Shown: positions 38,480 through 48,884 of the stretch, piece by piece
Position numbering within the stretch: position 1 is the first letter of the stretch
Layout: each line of letters opens with the position of its first letter
Origin: Reticulitermes lucifugus
Taxonomy: Eukaryota; Arthropoda; Insecta; Blattodea; Rhinotermitidae
NCBI GenBank assembly: GCA_026260175.1
Contig: JAKCWW010000328.1
Coordinates: 43,030-107,029 of the forward strand
Length of the DNA stretch: 64,000 nt
Direction: 5' to 3'
Notes under the pieces: model-generated
The model's database searches: none
What the model saw: only the letters and a program-made list of their open reading frames with translations
Told to the model about the DNA's origin: nothing
Program-made: the position numbers and the translations under genes

Positions 38480-41400
38480 CGCATGTATGTATGCATGTCT
38501 GTATGTATGTATTATGTATGCATGTATGTAGTTATGCATTTATGAATATCTGTATTTATGTATTATGTACGCATGTATATATGTATGTATGTATGATTTA
38601 GGCACAGAAATATTTGTGTTGTATGCGACACTCAAACCTGGCCTTCCACCATTCGCTTGCCTCACACTACGTAACAATAGCTAATTTGTTCAAGTGATCA
38701 ACCTGTGTAATGTATTACAAATATGTGGAAACAGCCAATGCAACTGAAAGGGCATATTACATTTACACGTGTTTTTTCGCGCCGCGTACAGTGTATTACG
38801 CAGCATTACACACAAAACGCCTTTTGACGTAATGGTTCCGTTTTTGAAGAAAAACTGTTTTTGAGAGAACATTGGTTACAGAAAACAATGGAAACAGCCA
38901 AGTCCGTATAGAGAAGTGAAACATGAATAATGGACGAGACCAGTAAACAAGAGTAACACATCTGAGTGACTGCAGGCTTTTAAAGTAAGAAGAATATTGT
39001 GTAAGAATTAAATGCTTTCAGTAGATACAACAGGATGCTGCAGTACAACATTAAAGGAAATATTCAGCTATACCATCAGAATTACAAGAACTGGAAGACA
39101 AACTAGTGTGTGGTTAAATCAAATGTGCTGTATTGTGGTGCAGACACGAAGCAAGGGAATTTGAACATTCAGGATGTTGTGTTTGGCTTGAAATGCGATA
39201 AATAGGCTCTTCAAAACAATTGTACTAAGGAATATAACCGAATTCGTTTACAACATTGCGAGGCAGTGTATGTAAATTATACCGACTTATTTCTAATCAG
39301 ATTTGCTGGGATTTTTGATATAGAAACCTTAATGTGAAATTAAGTCCTGTACATAAATTGACTGTGTTTGAGAATTATTTAGCTTCCGCTAAGTCTACTT
39401 ACATATTAACGCTTGAAACTTCGCTAAGTCTGGCATCTTAAAATAATTGCACAATTGTAGAAAAACACAGAAGTAACAGCGTGTCGTATTCCAGTGCATT
39501 AGTGACCTGTGTTGGCTGGTATCACCCTGCCCAGTGAGACCACGTGGAGGTGTTGAGCTACTCTCACCGGGGTGGGGATAAGGGTCAAGGGATACGAGGT
39601 GCAATGTGCAGAGTAAGAAGGTGAATTTCCGCAGTGCATTCTACCGTACCAGCCAAGGAATAAGGGGTGCATGGTGCCCAAAGAGCATGCGCGTCCAAAT
39701 CTAACGTGCGTGTTGCAAGACTTGCGCTACAGATGCAGATAGCCTGTAGACTATATGGGGAAGTATTTAAATGCATTGATGCCCGCTGAATTCAAGAGCA
39801 GTGTTACAATTAATTTATTTTTTGAAACATTTCTGAACGTTCTGAGAGATTACCAATTGGAATTTGTCCAAAAAATTTCGTCTCTTTTTAAAAGTAATGT
39901 GATTTTATTAGTGCGTAACCATAGGAAAGCATGTTAGCACAATTATTAATATTCCGACTGATGTTCCTAAAGAAATTGGAATCTACTCATTGATTCTAAC
40001 GATGGAGAAAGTGTTCATAACTGTCTTGGTTTTCACTTCAAAGAGTTTGTGGATATAAATCATGCAGTTTACTGGTGTACATCCGAAAAGTTTTGTAAAT
40101 CATTCGTATTATTACAAAGTGAAAGTTTTATTTTTTCTGTTGATTTTAACTGTTGATTAAACCAAAGTTCTGAAGCAAATTCTATCTTACGTTTATCATT
40201 TAAAAACATGTTTAGGATAAAACTGTTTTAAAAGTCAATTTTCATTTAGATTTTATATTACCTAACTTAAAGATTTTCTGTGTAAGATCTTTCTTATATT
40301 TTAAATTTTAAGCCACAATTTTACAGTACAAAAGTATGATATTTTAAACCTCAAGTGTCACACTTTTTGTATAAATCAATTTACTTTGGCTTTGAAATGG
40401 TTATAGTATTTAGCTTCAATACAAATATCAATACACTATTTTATCATTGTTTTAGTATTAGTCCAATTTTGTCGTATAGTATTTGATTGCTAATAACCAT
40501 AAATATCAAATGGAGCTAGTTACTTTCAACCCATTACTCATTAGCAGCATTAGCACAATCCGTAATGCTAAGAATAATTCACGTTTTACTACCTTTAACA
40601 CGAAATATGAGCGTTGTAATAACAGCCTGTCACGTGTTAAAATTTTAAGCGGGGTTTTCCGGTTTCGGGAGAGATAAAAATCAAATGCCCTTCGGTTTGA
40701 ATGGAATTATTGGACTTTAACTTAATATCTTTATAACTTTTTCGTCAAATTTAATTTAATGTTATTACACGAACGTCTTAAACAGTATAACTTAAATATT
40801 TAATTTTAATTTTAATGTAGCGACTCTATATAAGCAGATAACATAAAAATAAAAACAAGTAACGCTGTTGGAAAAGATTTACATAAAAATATACATGTAT
40901 TTAGGCCTGGTGATGACCCTATAGAGTCAAAATAAGAGGCCTGAGAAAAGCGAAATTTATTATATGTAGTAAATACACAAGTAAAACTTTTGTTGTGAGT
41001 GCACGGTACAGAGAACAAAATGTGTCAACGATTACAAAACAAGAAGCAGGAATAAATTACCGAAAATTCTTTACTCTTTTTGTATTAAGATTTCAGTTTT
41101 TTAAGCAATATTTGTACCAAGTAGGAAGTGATTGAAAGTTCTCTATCTTTACTTAAAGACCAGCCTATTAAACCAAAGATCTGCAGAAATATTTTCGACA
41201 ATATGTCCCGAAATATCGAAGTGATGCAACTCTATATAAGAGCAACAGAAATTCCAAAGCTTTCAAAAAATATGTTTCTCCCTTAAAATAAGTGAATATA
41301 ATCGCTAAATAAAGTTATGTTAGTATACAGATGCCTGGCACAACAATTGCGGCTCTTTCGCCAACAATTCCTTAATTGTCACAGTGCGCCGTGTGAAAAT

Positions 41401-44024
41401 CGGCTCTGAATACAAAATGTTCAATGTTCATCTGCTATGTTTTTCTAAATGCTCTCAGCGCCATTTATATTTAGCGAGTTACGTACGATAAGCGCGCAGG
41501 GATTTGTAGGGTCTCTATTAAAAAACCGTTACTTTTGCCCGAAAATATATTATAAGTTGGAACGTGTCAGCGATTTTCAAGTTTTTACATGAGGAAAGAC
41601 AGGGAAAATCATGACAGACTTAAAGAAGACCATGGAGGAATTTTTGGAATATTTAAATGTTAAGGAACCAATGAGAGTTTTTCAAAATTTTATTTCAATA
41701 AGCACGGAACAGATTAATGGAATATGTGCATCTTTACGTTTTGTTTTCGTGACCAGTAATTCTATTACTGCAAACACACCTAAATAAAAAATTAAGACTA
41801 AATGTTATTGCTAAAAAACGCTACATCCAATCAAATTCCTTCTTCCGCCTGATAAGATATATTGTTACAAATAATGCTTCAATGAAAATGTTACTAACAC
41901 ACTTTAGATTCATTTAGGTTTTTAATTCCTAGTTTTTATTTTCGTTTAATCTTCCAGCAGTGGATAGCCATTGAAATCAGTGCAGCTGAGTCTTCTACTT
42001 GCTAATTACTGATTCATTCACGATATTGCACTGCGTTTCTTACTAATGTTGCGAAAATGTGAATAAGAGGAGTAGTTTGTAAAGGAAGAACTAAAGATAT
42101 TATTACAATACATTTCACACGTAGGTGTAAATAAAAGCATCGAGCGTTATATATTCCATTGTTATGTTTTGGTAACAGGCTTGTACTTAATATTCAGTTG
42201 CTACAAAGTTTGCAACGAGGCGTATATTTGTTGATATTATTATTATTATTATTAGCATCATAATTATCATACTTATAATCATAATCAACAAGTTCGTTAT
42301 TGTTGATGATATTGTTTTCGCTTAAAAGAGTTTTGGTTTACAGTTATGAAACAAGTTACTCGTATTCTTTACTTGTAACTTATTATTTGCTGAGTTTGGA
42401 CTTACGATTTAAATTGCAAGACTTTGATCGATAATCTGGACATGGTTTCTACTTCAGTACTAGAGAGATATCCATAAAATAAAATTAAAACGAGAAAGCA
42501 ATTTATTGCCGCCCACAATATTTCATCCTTTTTGTGACGTCAGTGAGTTGTGACATTTTTAATTTGTAGGTGGTAGATTATGCCATAACCATGACGTCAC
42601 ACAGGTACTTGTGTTTAAAATAAATATATAATTAAACTTGTGTTTCACAGTACTGAATAGTTGTCTATTGGCTTTCAGAAATGTTTATGTAGTGATTACA
42701 TATTATTTTGTATGACCATGATTTCATAGTTGCTAATTTGGAAACCGACAATATATGTAATGTGTTTAAGAAAGACGGTTGGTTGAGGCACCACGCTACA
42801 AGCCGGAAGGTCGTAGGTTCGGTTCCAATGGGGTCATTGGAACTTTTCATTAACCTAACCCTTCCGGCCGGATTAAGGCCCTGAGGTCGACTCAGCCTCT
42901 AATATAAGTGAGTACCAGGCGTATCTCATGGTGGGTAAAGGCGTCCGGTGCTTAAGGCTGACAACATTGCCAACTTTATGTTCCGGTTTTCTAGAAATTC
43001 TGGGAACCTCAACCTCCTGGAGCTCTAGGGCCCTGTCCAGGCCTGTAATGGAATAGCTTTATGTTTAATAAATACTTATTATCGTGTGTGTTTTGGAATG
43101 ACAAATGAAATCTGCATTGCAAGTTTGATATTAATGTGCAAAGCGTTTCAATAATTATAACTGATGCAGAAGCGAAGTTTGAAATTATATTACTAACACA
43201 AAATAACGAATTGTCCCGATATATCCATCATAAATTGTTTACTAATAGGTTACTATTAAATTCATTCAGTGTGTCGACTGGATTCCTAGAACGTCGGATC
43301 GATTATCGATTCTAAAAAAGAAGCGAATTAATGACGTAGATACTTTTTACTTTTCCTCTTCTCTGATGTGGTATCGAGTATACTTTCCATTCTTCGTGGG
43401 TTGCACACGCGTGGCAAAATATCACATGCCCAGTTATCGATTGTGATCGTCAATTATTCAGCAGCTTTCCGCCATAATAGGCTGACGGCACGATATTGCT
43501 CTCATGCAACAGAAATACATATAAGTAATGTTTGTGGGAAGAAAAGAGAAATTTAATCGATACTGCCGTGTTGGGAACATTGTTAATATTACACACATAA
43601 ATTTTAAAAGATTATTTCCAGCTGTTTTTGTCGATTACATTTCTAAGATGCCGAGTTGAATTTATAAATATACGGGTAATATCTCAAGTACAAGTAAGGA
43701 TCTTTGCCAACTAAACGTGTAACTTTGTTAGTATCAGTAACGGCTAAAATATTTTAAATTCAAACCTCTTTCTTACAAAAGGAAATCCTAGTGCATATAA
43801 ACTAAAAAGGTACATAATATCATAAGGGTGCAATGGCTCATTATCTGACAAGGTTTAATACAACTACACAAAATGACAAACTCCATACTTACCTGCTGTG
43901 CAAAGTCGGGAGTCTTCGTCATAACCATCTGGACAATCCGGCGCCCCGTCGCACAGGTACTGGATGGAGATGCAGATTCCATCACCAGGACATCTGAATG
44001 GTTCGTACGGGTGACATGCGTCGC
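26435..44024 (-). CDS. prohormone-4: Prohormone-4 (ITG-like) neuropeptide precursor, 3' three coding exons (5' partial)
   Basis: Secreted neuropeptide precursor of the insect prohormone-4 / ITG-like family. It is expected in neurosecretory cells, where it enters the secretory pathway and is cut at dibasic sites. Seen: join of complement(43893-44024), complement(33429-33581) and complement(26435-26628). Every exon has AG/GT borders, both introns are phase 1, and the joined frame is open for about 159 residues to a TGA. Order of parts: a six-cysteine LDLa domain, a KR dibasic site (..[11 protein letters not shown]..), then a conserved helical C-terminal region ending ..LVNTGFLD. Known of the family: honeybee prohormone-4 has an LDLa domain, and its brain peptides (beginning IDLSRFYGHF) lie on the N-terminal side. 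Inferred: signal peptide and peptide exon(s) lie upstream, because no matching reverse-strand motif was seen between 44.0 and 64.0 kb. Introns are 10,311 and 6,800 bp. I assigned the family by recognising the protein, not by a search. Confidence 0.87.
26962..27190. repeat. (TG)n/(TATG)n microsatellite
   Basis: A run of TG dinucleotides grades into about 35 TATG units, with interruptions after 27050. The frames here rich in MYVCMYVC or HTYIHTYI are reading-throughs of the repeat, not proteins. It lies in the intron just upstream of the terminal prohormone-4 exon. Confidence 0.95.
27545..27760 (-). repeat. SINE family D, partial copy
   Basis: gggagtagaggtattgctct..tctttaacctcgg, gtgggtggtcaacgccac, ctttatccctggg-aagaga-cc and ggctctacaccatctgg-tgtgaaa follow the block order of the copy at 28375. 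The tRNA-like head is missing. Confidence 0.6.
28375..28650 (-). repeat. tRNA-like SINE, family D
   Basis: The plus-strand 3' end tggcgggaatcgattcacg / atttctcgg / tagcccgtagcctatgcatgg is the reverse of a tRNA-like head with a B-box-like gtgaatcgattcccgcc. The tail ggggagtagaggtatagctc matches 27545. It lies in a prohormone-4 intron, in the gene's own orientation. Confidence 0.65.
29636..29760 (+). repeat. tRNA-like SINE head, family C
   Basis: gccgtgccatggctcaatcg matches the reverse of 48490-48507 (gccgtgccatggctcaagcg). The B box is degraded (ggattcaatccc). The following ctctgtggtatttgaagggc also resembles the body of the 48.2-kb copy. Confidence 0.55.
29855..29955 (+). repeat. Dispersed IPE/RRF-type repeat, degraded
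   Basis: cttctgggattttacgcagc and tatcaatcccatctttaagggtcaag share order and sequence with 18150-18245 and 59040-59125. Confidence 0.4.
30085..30362 (-). repeat. tRNA-like SINE, family D
   Basis: cgccggaagtcgaatcacga-tttctcgg-cgttcagcccgtagcctagtcactatgccgac matches the family D head at 28590-28640. Upstream, tctggaccttttcggaaagaaaat matches gaccttctgggaagaaaat of that copy. Confidence 0.65.
30363..31973. other. Prohormone-4 intron, nothing recognised
   Basis: Part of the 6.8-kb intron between the SINEs; no exon-like island seen. Confidence 0.6.
31974..32552 (+). repeat. SINE family A with 13-bp target-site duplication, containing an assembly gap
   Basis: Direct repeats aattctgtagcga at 31974-31986 and 32540-32552 bound the element. 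Head: gatcccagtggccgtgcggt then ctaaggcgtgggtct. Tail after the gap: cacatagggctgtcgagcca. The other family A copies are about 230-250 bp, so the 421 Ns probably overstate the missing sequence or hide a nested insertion. Confidence 0.85.
32049..32469. other. Assembly gap (421 N)
   Basis: A run of N inside the family A SINE. The open frames spanning it on both strands are artefacts of translating N. Confidence 1.
33429..33581 (-). CDS. prohormone-4: Prohormone-4 exon: middle region with KR processing site
   Basis: A 153-bp exon, phase 1 at both ends. It encodes [20 protein letters not shown], then [20 protein letters not shown], then [11 protein letters not shown]. The acceptor is ..TTTATTCGTAG above 33581 and the donor GTATGTC below 33429. 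The K-R near its start is a good candidate for prohormone-convertase cleavage, which would separate the LDLa part from the C-terminal part. The remainder is predicted helical with no cysteine. The frame joins the LDLa exon (..CTA|A|KRPP) and the terminal exon (..[12 protein letters not shown]) without a break. The open frame runs past the donor into SGMSMPWKF.., which I take as intron read-through. Confidence 0.92.
33582..35659. other. Prohormone-4 intron, nothing recognised
   Basis: Start of the 10.3-kb intron; short frames only. Confidence 0.6.
35660..35800 (-). repeat. Dispersed [13 protein letters not shown]-type repeat
   Basis: The minus strand reads [20 protein letters not shown] then [13 protein letters not shown]. 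The plus-strand piece cgacgccgcgta..cgtttcgggac region is the reverse of 59047-59125. Dispersed repeat, not a host gene. Confidence 0.65.
36073..36240 (+). pseudogene. LINE ORF2 C-terminal tail remnant
   Basis: The plus strand reads [20 protein letters not shown] then FQNLNKKF and a stop; after a frameshift, [19 protein letters not shown]. It resembles the LRWAGHVARMGE..R.....GKPEGKRPLGRPRRRWEDNI tail of insect LINEs. Same class of sequence as at 10411, a different segment of it. Confidence 0.6.
38181..38597. repeat. (TATG)n microsatellite, about 415 bp
   Basis: About 100 TATG-type units with TATA, CATG and TTTG variants. The 60-138-codon frames on both strands here are repeat read-through. 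It lies in the 10.3-kb prohormone-4 intron. Confidence 0.95.
38598..42773. other. Prohormone-4 intron; one GC-richer island
   Basis: 39490-39740 is clearly more GC-rich than its flanks (ccctgcccagtgagaccacg, ctctcaccggggtggggat) but broken in all frames; possibly a dispersed repeat seen once. The rest is AT-rich and featureless. Confidence 0.5.
42236..42256. repeat. (ATT)n microsatellite
   Basis: Seven ATT units, followed by imperfect AT-rich triplets. Confidence 0.8.
42774..43065 (+). repeat. tRNA-like SINE, family B
   Basis: Head ggttggttgaggcaccacgc, tacaagccggaaggtcgtagg and B-box-like ggttcggttcc. Body: ccggccggattaaggccctg, aggtcgactcagcctcta, cctcaacctcctggagctct. Matches 60143-60440 in the same orientation and 49968-50204 inverted. 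Confidence 0.8.
43893..44024 (-). CDS. prohormone-4: Prohormone-4 exon: LDL-receptor class A domain
   Basis: A 132-bp exon, phase 1 at both ends, encoding 43 full codons that begin [15 protein letters not shown] and end EDSRLCTA. It is one complete LDLa module: six cysteines, the F-x-C start, the central [10 protein letters not shown] stretch and the acidic calcium site [13 protein letters not shown]. The acceptor is a TTGCAG just above 44024 and the donor a consensus GTAAGTATG just below 43893 (minus strand). The split first codon is xGC (Gly if the upstream exon ends in G) and the last is G|CG (Ala) into the next exon. LDLa modules usually bind calcium and mediate protein contacts; the role inside this prohormone is not known to me. 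The longer open frame starting at 44030 on this strand is a different, non-coding frame. Confidence 0.93.
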
Positions 44025-44177
44025 CTGCAATGAATGGAATTAAATATTACATTGTGCTATTCCGTTGCGAATTATCAAAATGTTAACCTAAAGGCTACAA
44101 AAATTATAATGTTTTAAAACCATGCAGTATTTAATATGCGTTGTGCAAATACAATTGATGGATGATGTGCAAAAAGA

Positions 44178-44290
44178 ACTCAAGGGAGCAGAATCCTCCT
44201 TGAACAGATGACAGTCGCTCAGCGATTCACGAAATTTTTCCCGCCTTTCAAGAACATTTTTTTTAAGTGTTGGTAACAGCCCGTCACTTG
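44178..44290 (+). repeat. SMEQSPS/EIP-type dispersed repeat, degraded copy
   Basis: ctcaagggagcagaatcctc-cttga-cag..cagtcgctcagcgattcacgaaat-tt-cc matches 19455-19530. Several frames are broken. Confidence 0.5.
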
Positions 44291-44594
44291 TCCGTAAACC
44301 GAGCCGTATGAATTTAGTCTACCAAATTCCATCCTACTTTTTCAAGATCCATTTAGTATCATCCTCCCATTTACGCCTAAATTTTCCAAGTGCGTCTTCT
44401 CTTCAGCTTCCCCAACAAAACTTGTAACCTGGATAAGAACAGAAAATATACCTATATGTACTGGATTTAACTAAATTTAGTTGGGCGAAAATGTTACTGC
44501 ATCGATTTTTAATAGAGGTGTATCTCTGAACTGAGTGAAGCTTCAGAGTTACGGGAAACTTTGTCTCATAAAATTCGTATGAATTAAATTCACA

Positions 44595-44928
44595 AATTCA
44601 GTCCCTAGCTTATAGTGAACGTGCTTTCTCTATTAGAAAGAACAAAACGGTTGATTCTGTTGAGAGATTAGTCGTTTTTGCATTCAGCGTCATATAAAAC
44701 ATAAATACTTTGCGGGAAAAATGCATAAATGTGAGTGTTGAGCTCGCAAATATTAATTAATAATTCAGTCCCTAGCTTATAGTAAAAGTGCTTTCTCTAT
44801 TAGAAAGAACAAATGGTTAATTCTGTTGAGAGATTAATCGTTTTTGCATTCAGCGTCATACACTATAAAACACAAATACTTTGCGGGGAAAATGCATAAA
44901 TGTGAGTGTTGAGCACGCAAATATTAAA
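44595..44928. repeat. 167-bp tandem duplication
   Basis: Copy 1 (44595-44761) and copy 2 (44762-about 44928) both begin aattcagtccctagcttata and share gtgctttctctattagaaag, gagagatta-tcgtttttgc, attcagcgtcata and aatgcataaatgtgagtgtt. They differ at scattered positions and by an actata-type insertion in copy 2. Confidence 0.9.
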
Positions 44929-45055
44929 AGTGTTTCTGTTGTATTTGTCTAAAAAGTAATTAAAGTATTTTGAGAACGATAAAACATAATAGATATTAAT
45001 TTAACTCTTTGAAAACTGACGTTTTTATAACACACATATATATATATATTCCTAC

Positions 45056-45155
45056 CTGTAACTCTACACGGTCGGTCTCCATTACGTAGACCAATCAGTG
45101 CCGTGTAGGGAAGTAATTTGTGTTTAGTTACTGAATCAAAAAATACATGCACTGG
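45056..45155 (-). other. Candidate exon of unknown product
   Basis: Minus strand: acceptor TTAATTTTTTCAG above 45155 and donor GTAGGAATA below 45056, 100 bp. In phase 0 it reads PVHVFFDSVTKHKLLPYTAL, IGLRNGDRPCRVT and a split G codon, so it would join in frame to the LDLa exon (phase 1). I do not recognise the protein and it lacks the peptide expected there. Chance or an alternative exon are both possible. Confidence 0.25.
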
Positions 45156-45250
45156 CTGAAAAAATTAAAGATTTATTAGTGGTTGATTATTAATGGTACA
45201 GCAAGCGGCGTGTATACTTACTGCTGAAATTTAATATTTAAAATTCTTAC

Positions 45251-45382
45251 CGCAGCTTTCTGGAAGTGACTGCATAAATACACCAAAGGATTTCAGCCAG
45301 GATAGCCCGTCGCAGGATAAAAAGTCAAACTTGGCTTCGTCAAAACAGTGAAGAGCAATGCTACTTAAGTTGCCACAACTTT
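45251..45382 (-). other. Candidate cysteine-containing exon of unknown product
   Basis: Minus strand: acceptor AACTGCAG and donor GTAAGAAT, 132 bp, phase 1 at both ends. It reads SCGNLSSIALHCFDEAKFDF, LSCDGLSWLKSFGVFMQSLP, ESC. Four cysteines. A G-ending donor upstream would give ESCG at the start, mirroring PESCG at the end. The third-position GC content looks higher than the surroundings. It cannot be spliced to the 45056-45155 island in phase 1, because TGA follows at once. Confidence 0.25.
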
Positions 45383-45499
45383 CTGCAGTTGATCTTGAAG
45401 ATACAGATGAAACACACGGGCGTTTGCAGCGGTTTTTGATGGAATATATCATGAGCATGATTTTGGTCTTTTCTGATCCTTTGTTGTGCAAAATTTGAC

Positions 45500-48224
45500 C
45501 TTGAAAATATCTTTATTACTTTTTTATTTGAATCGTGACATTTGAGAGAATATCGCAAACTTACAAGAGGATATTGATATACACAAGTTCCTACAGTGCT
45601 CTCTTGACGAAATTCTATTCTGAAACGTATTGAATTTGCGCTGTTGTGTTGAATTGTTTGAGCGTTTGATTAACTTCTCATAACAAGCTTGTCTTCAGTA
45701 TTTGGTAATTATAATTATCTACTAAAATACACTAAGTACATTGCATATTATTGAATTACCCGTAATTATATTAGGGCCTTTTGTGTCAAGTGAAGTACGT
45801 ATCTGTTGTAGTCAATATCCCGCGGCAGGTAAATGGGACGCAACGCTGCAAATTCGAAGGTATTACAATCAACGATGCCCGGGGCATAATTTGAACCTGC
45901 ACCCAGCGCTCTCTTGATTAACCTACTTCATCTGAGCCGGCTGGATTATAAACCCTACCAGAATGTCAAATTACTAATATAGGTAGCTTTCGCTGAAGAA
46001 CAGAATTCTCCCTCGAACATGTACAACGTGGAACCGATGAATATGTAATGGTAAGCACCTTGCGGCTAAGTAACTGGGACTAGTGACGTCACGTGTTTGC
46101 ACACGCGAACACGTAGAGATATGATATGGGTAGAAATGTAATTAAGGTTTGTGTGTTGTATTTATTTGTGTGGGAATAAAATTAATATCTAACTTCAAAG
46201 GAAGAGTACGGATTTGTACCCACCTAAAAGAATACACGGCGTTGTCACTGGCCGTTACTGGGTTTAGCTCCCGGGACAGTCATCACAAAATGGAAGAACA
46301 TAAATTGGGGCATTTAAATAGAAATGTGGTTTATGTAGCTGAAAGAAATGCGACGTGCAATTAAGTACGTATTTCTCATTAGGATGTACATTTCTCAGTG
46401 AGGAATTAGGAAATTATTGAATTAATGATTCTTTCTGACCCAAGTCTGCAAAGACAGCTTATGATCTTCCAAGAGTCTTGGCGTCAAATTCGCTAATTCT
46501 CAGAGGACAATTTTTATGTAGGCACAAATATTTTTAATTTGAAGATTAAGTTCTTCTGGTGTTAGAAATTGTTTGCTTTCCGTATGAGGGGTCCCATATT
46601 TCTGAAAATTTTATATTTACTTCGTCAGACCTCTGAAGCCAAAAATTTGCACCCTCAGTGGAAACGTAGGATTAGGTGAGATCTATGTGTTAAAGAATGT
46701 CCTAAAGCGACGGGGCTGGATTAAGTGGCTCAGGAGAAGGAGCGGTAACGTACTGTTATAAACGGTCCAGAATTTTCGCCTTCCTAATGGCTGTAGCTGA
46801 TTACTTGTACTACGAGTACTGAGAAATGTGTACTTTCTTTGGGTTCATACGCAAAGAAAGTTTAAACGCTTATTGTAATGAAAAGCCTCGTCGCATAACC
46901 GTGTAAGTAGAATGCACAAGTTATCAACCTGTAAAGGATATATTGACGTTTAGAAATATTTACCAAGATAATTCCATTTATTTATTCTTAAATTAATTGA
47001 AAATATCATTTTATTTTAGTACCTGAAATGTGAACATCGTATACATCTCGTTAATTGAATCAAACTAGAATAAAATAATAAAAATTTTAAAACCCACCCT
47101 AGGTATTATTTAAATAAGGCTTTCCATAAACTAAGAAATTGAAAAAACATTTTTTTTAGTTTTACTCTCATAATGTAAGTACATATCATGTCCTTAAAAA
47201 TAATATTGCAAATTCCAAGAAGTGCTTATAATAAACAACTAAAACTTTTCTAATATCCGACTTACATAAGTTCTATGAATTTTGCCAAGTAACTATAAAA
47301 CAATTTAAACTTTCGAGCTGCTCGTCTTTCGCTTGTTTCTTTTGACGCATGTAAGGTTTAGCACAGGGTTGATACTTTTCATAAAACCTAATATGAAGTA
47401 GGCAAAATTTGCCTAAAGGAAGGAGTTTTAAATCTAATTTTATGCAATCTCTGTAGCATCCCTTCAGCGAAAATGCATGTCAGGAGAAGGATAAACAAGC
47501 GTAAGCTTGGTGTGGCATTAAGAGGGCGTCCTTTATGCATTTAGCTTGTCTTCTGCCTAGACATGTAATGTGCCTTGTGAAATGAGCGGGTGTTGTGTAT
47601 AGACGGCAGGGGAAAAACAGAATTGCGATAGTGCTTGCAATGACGCTTATTTTTCAGGTGTTACTCTTGTACTAGCCATGTTCTTGACAGTAATGGGTTT
47701 TTGCAAACAGTGTGCAAGTAAAACTCTTGAATTTATATCATTACTTTATTATTATTATTATTATTATTATTATCATAGTTATCTTCGTCACCATCATAAT
47801 CATCACTATCGACGTTCATAATTTATTTGCAGTTTTCAAGCGCAGTTTTGTCCTTGAACTAAATATAGAATACGTGATTTGCAACTGAAATTTTAAATGA
47901 CTTTAATTTGTTTTTTGGAAAATATTCATTTCGTCTAAAATTAATGTTAAGGCTATTGACTAATATTTTTGTTCCCTCGAAACGCAGTTTTCCTGTACTC
48001 CTTTTAAGGAATTTTAACGTTACCGACTGTAGTTGTTTTAATCGCTTTCACGAAGTAAACTAACACACTGTACCAAAACTAAGAGTGACACAGTTCGTAA
48101 TACTCTCGCTTTTTGTACTTAATTAATAGACGTACAGGCTTCACAATGCTAGACTTCGTCTAATTGTACTAATGTTAGTTTTTCTGGTATATGTTAGTTT
48201 ATGTAATTTCAATAAGTGTGTTCC
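45500..48224. other. Non-coding, nothing recognised apart from a microsatellite
   Basis: Presumed upstream intron of prohormone-4. Only the TTA microsatellite at 47742 was identified. Confidence 0.5.
47742..47774. repeat. (TTA)n microsatellite
   Basis: About ten TTA/ATT units. Confidence 0.85.
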
Positions 48225-48510
48225 TTACATTTATCACCCCCCGCAGCAGATGCTACGAAGGCACCGCAGCCCTTTTGAGTCTTCTTGTGCAATCCTGCTA
48301 TAAAGATGATTAGTTTTTCTTTTCGTTTGTCCGTGTAATGGAGCACCGGTGGAATGAAATTGACAGGGGAAAACCGAAATACTCGGGGAAAAACCAGTCC
48401 CATTGCCACTTTGTCCTCCACAAATCCCACATGGACTGACCCGTGATCGAACCCGGGCCTACGCGGTGAGAGGCCTGCGACTAACCGCTTGAGCCATGGC
48501 ACGGCATGCC
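48225..48510 (-). repeat. tRNA-like SINE, family C
   Basis: Minus strand: head gccgtgccatggctcaagcg, gttagtcgcaggcctctcac, perfect-core B box gggttcgatcac, then gtggaggacaaagtggcaat and a body ending near a G-rich ggggggtgat. Best copy of this family here. Confidence 0.75.
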
Positions 48511-48884
48511 TTTGGTAAGCGTCCTGACATCGTACATTTCGAAAATTCGTCGTAGTTTTTGTCGGAATTTTTCAGATCGTGATTTTGCTTTACTTTACGG
48601 AATTGTATTCTTTGGTCTTATGTATAGGCCTATAGCCAGACAGTTATCTGCTGATTTTGCTGCTAAGGAACTGAGATAGTTTCGTTCTTGGCCCCTAAAC
48701 CGCCCAGTATGCTTACTGCAAAACGTCCAGGCACTCACATTTGTTTTCTAGTACGGTACAATACGAAATCTGTTTGGAAAGTTGTTATGAGGAAAACAAG
48801 CCTGAAGCTAATTCTGCTGTATTTTGTGACTTCGTAAGTTGTTAAACCTAGTATAAGTTCTGATAGCCTGCTTTGCTCCAAGTC

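Noticed and set aside
38172-38601. 60-138-codon frames on both strands rich in MYVC or HTYI
   Set aside because: They are direct translations of the TATG microsatellite.
43788-44030. 80-codon minus-strand frame over the LDLa exon
   Set aside because: Wrong frame; the frame one base away gives a complete six-cysteine LDLa domain with proper splice borders.
48209-48502. 97-codon minus-strand frame
   Set aside because: Reading through the family C SINE.
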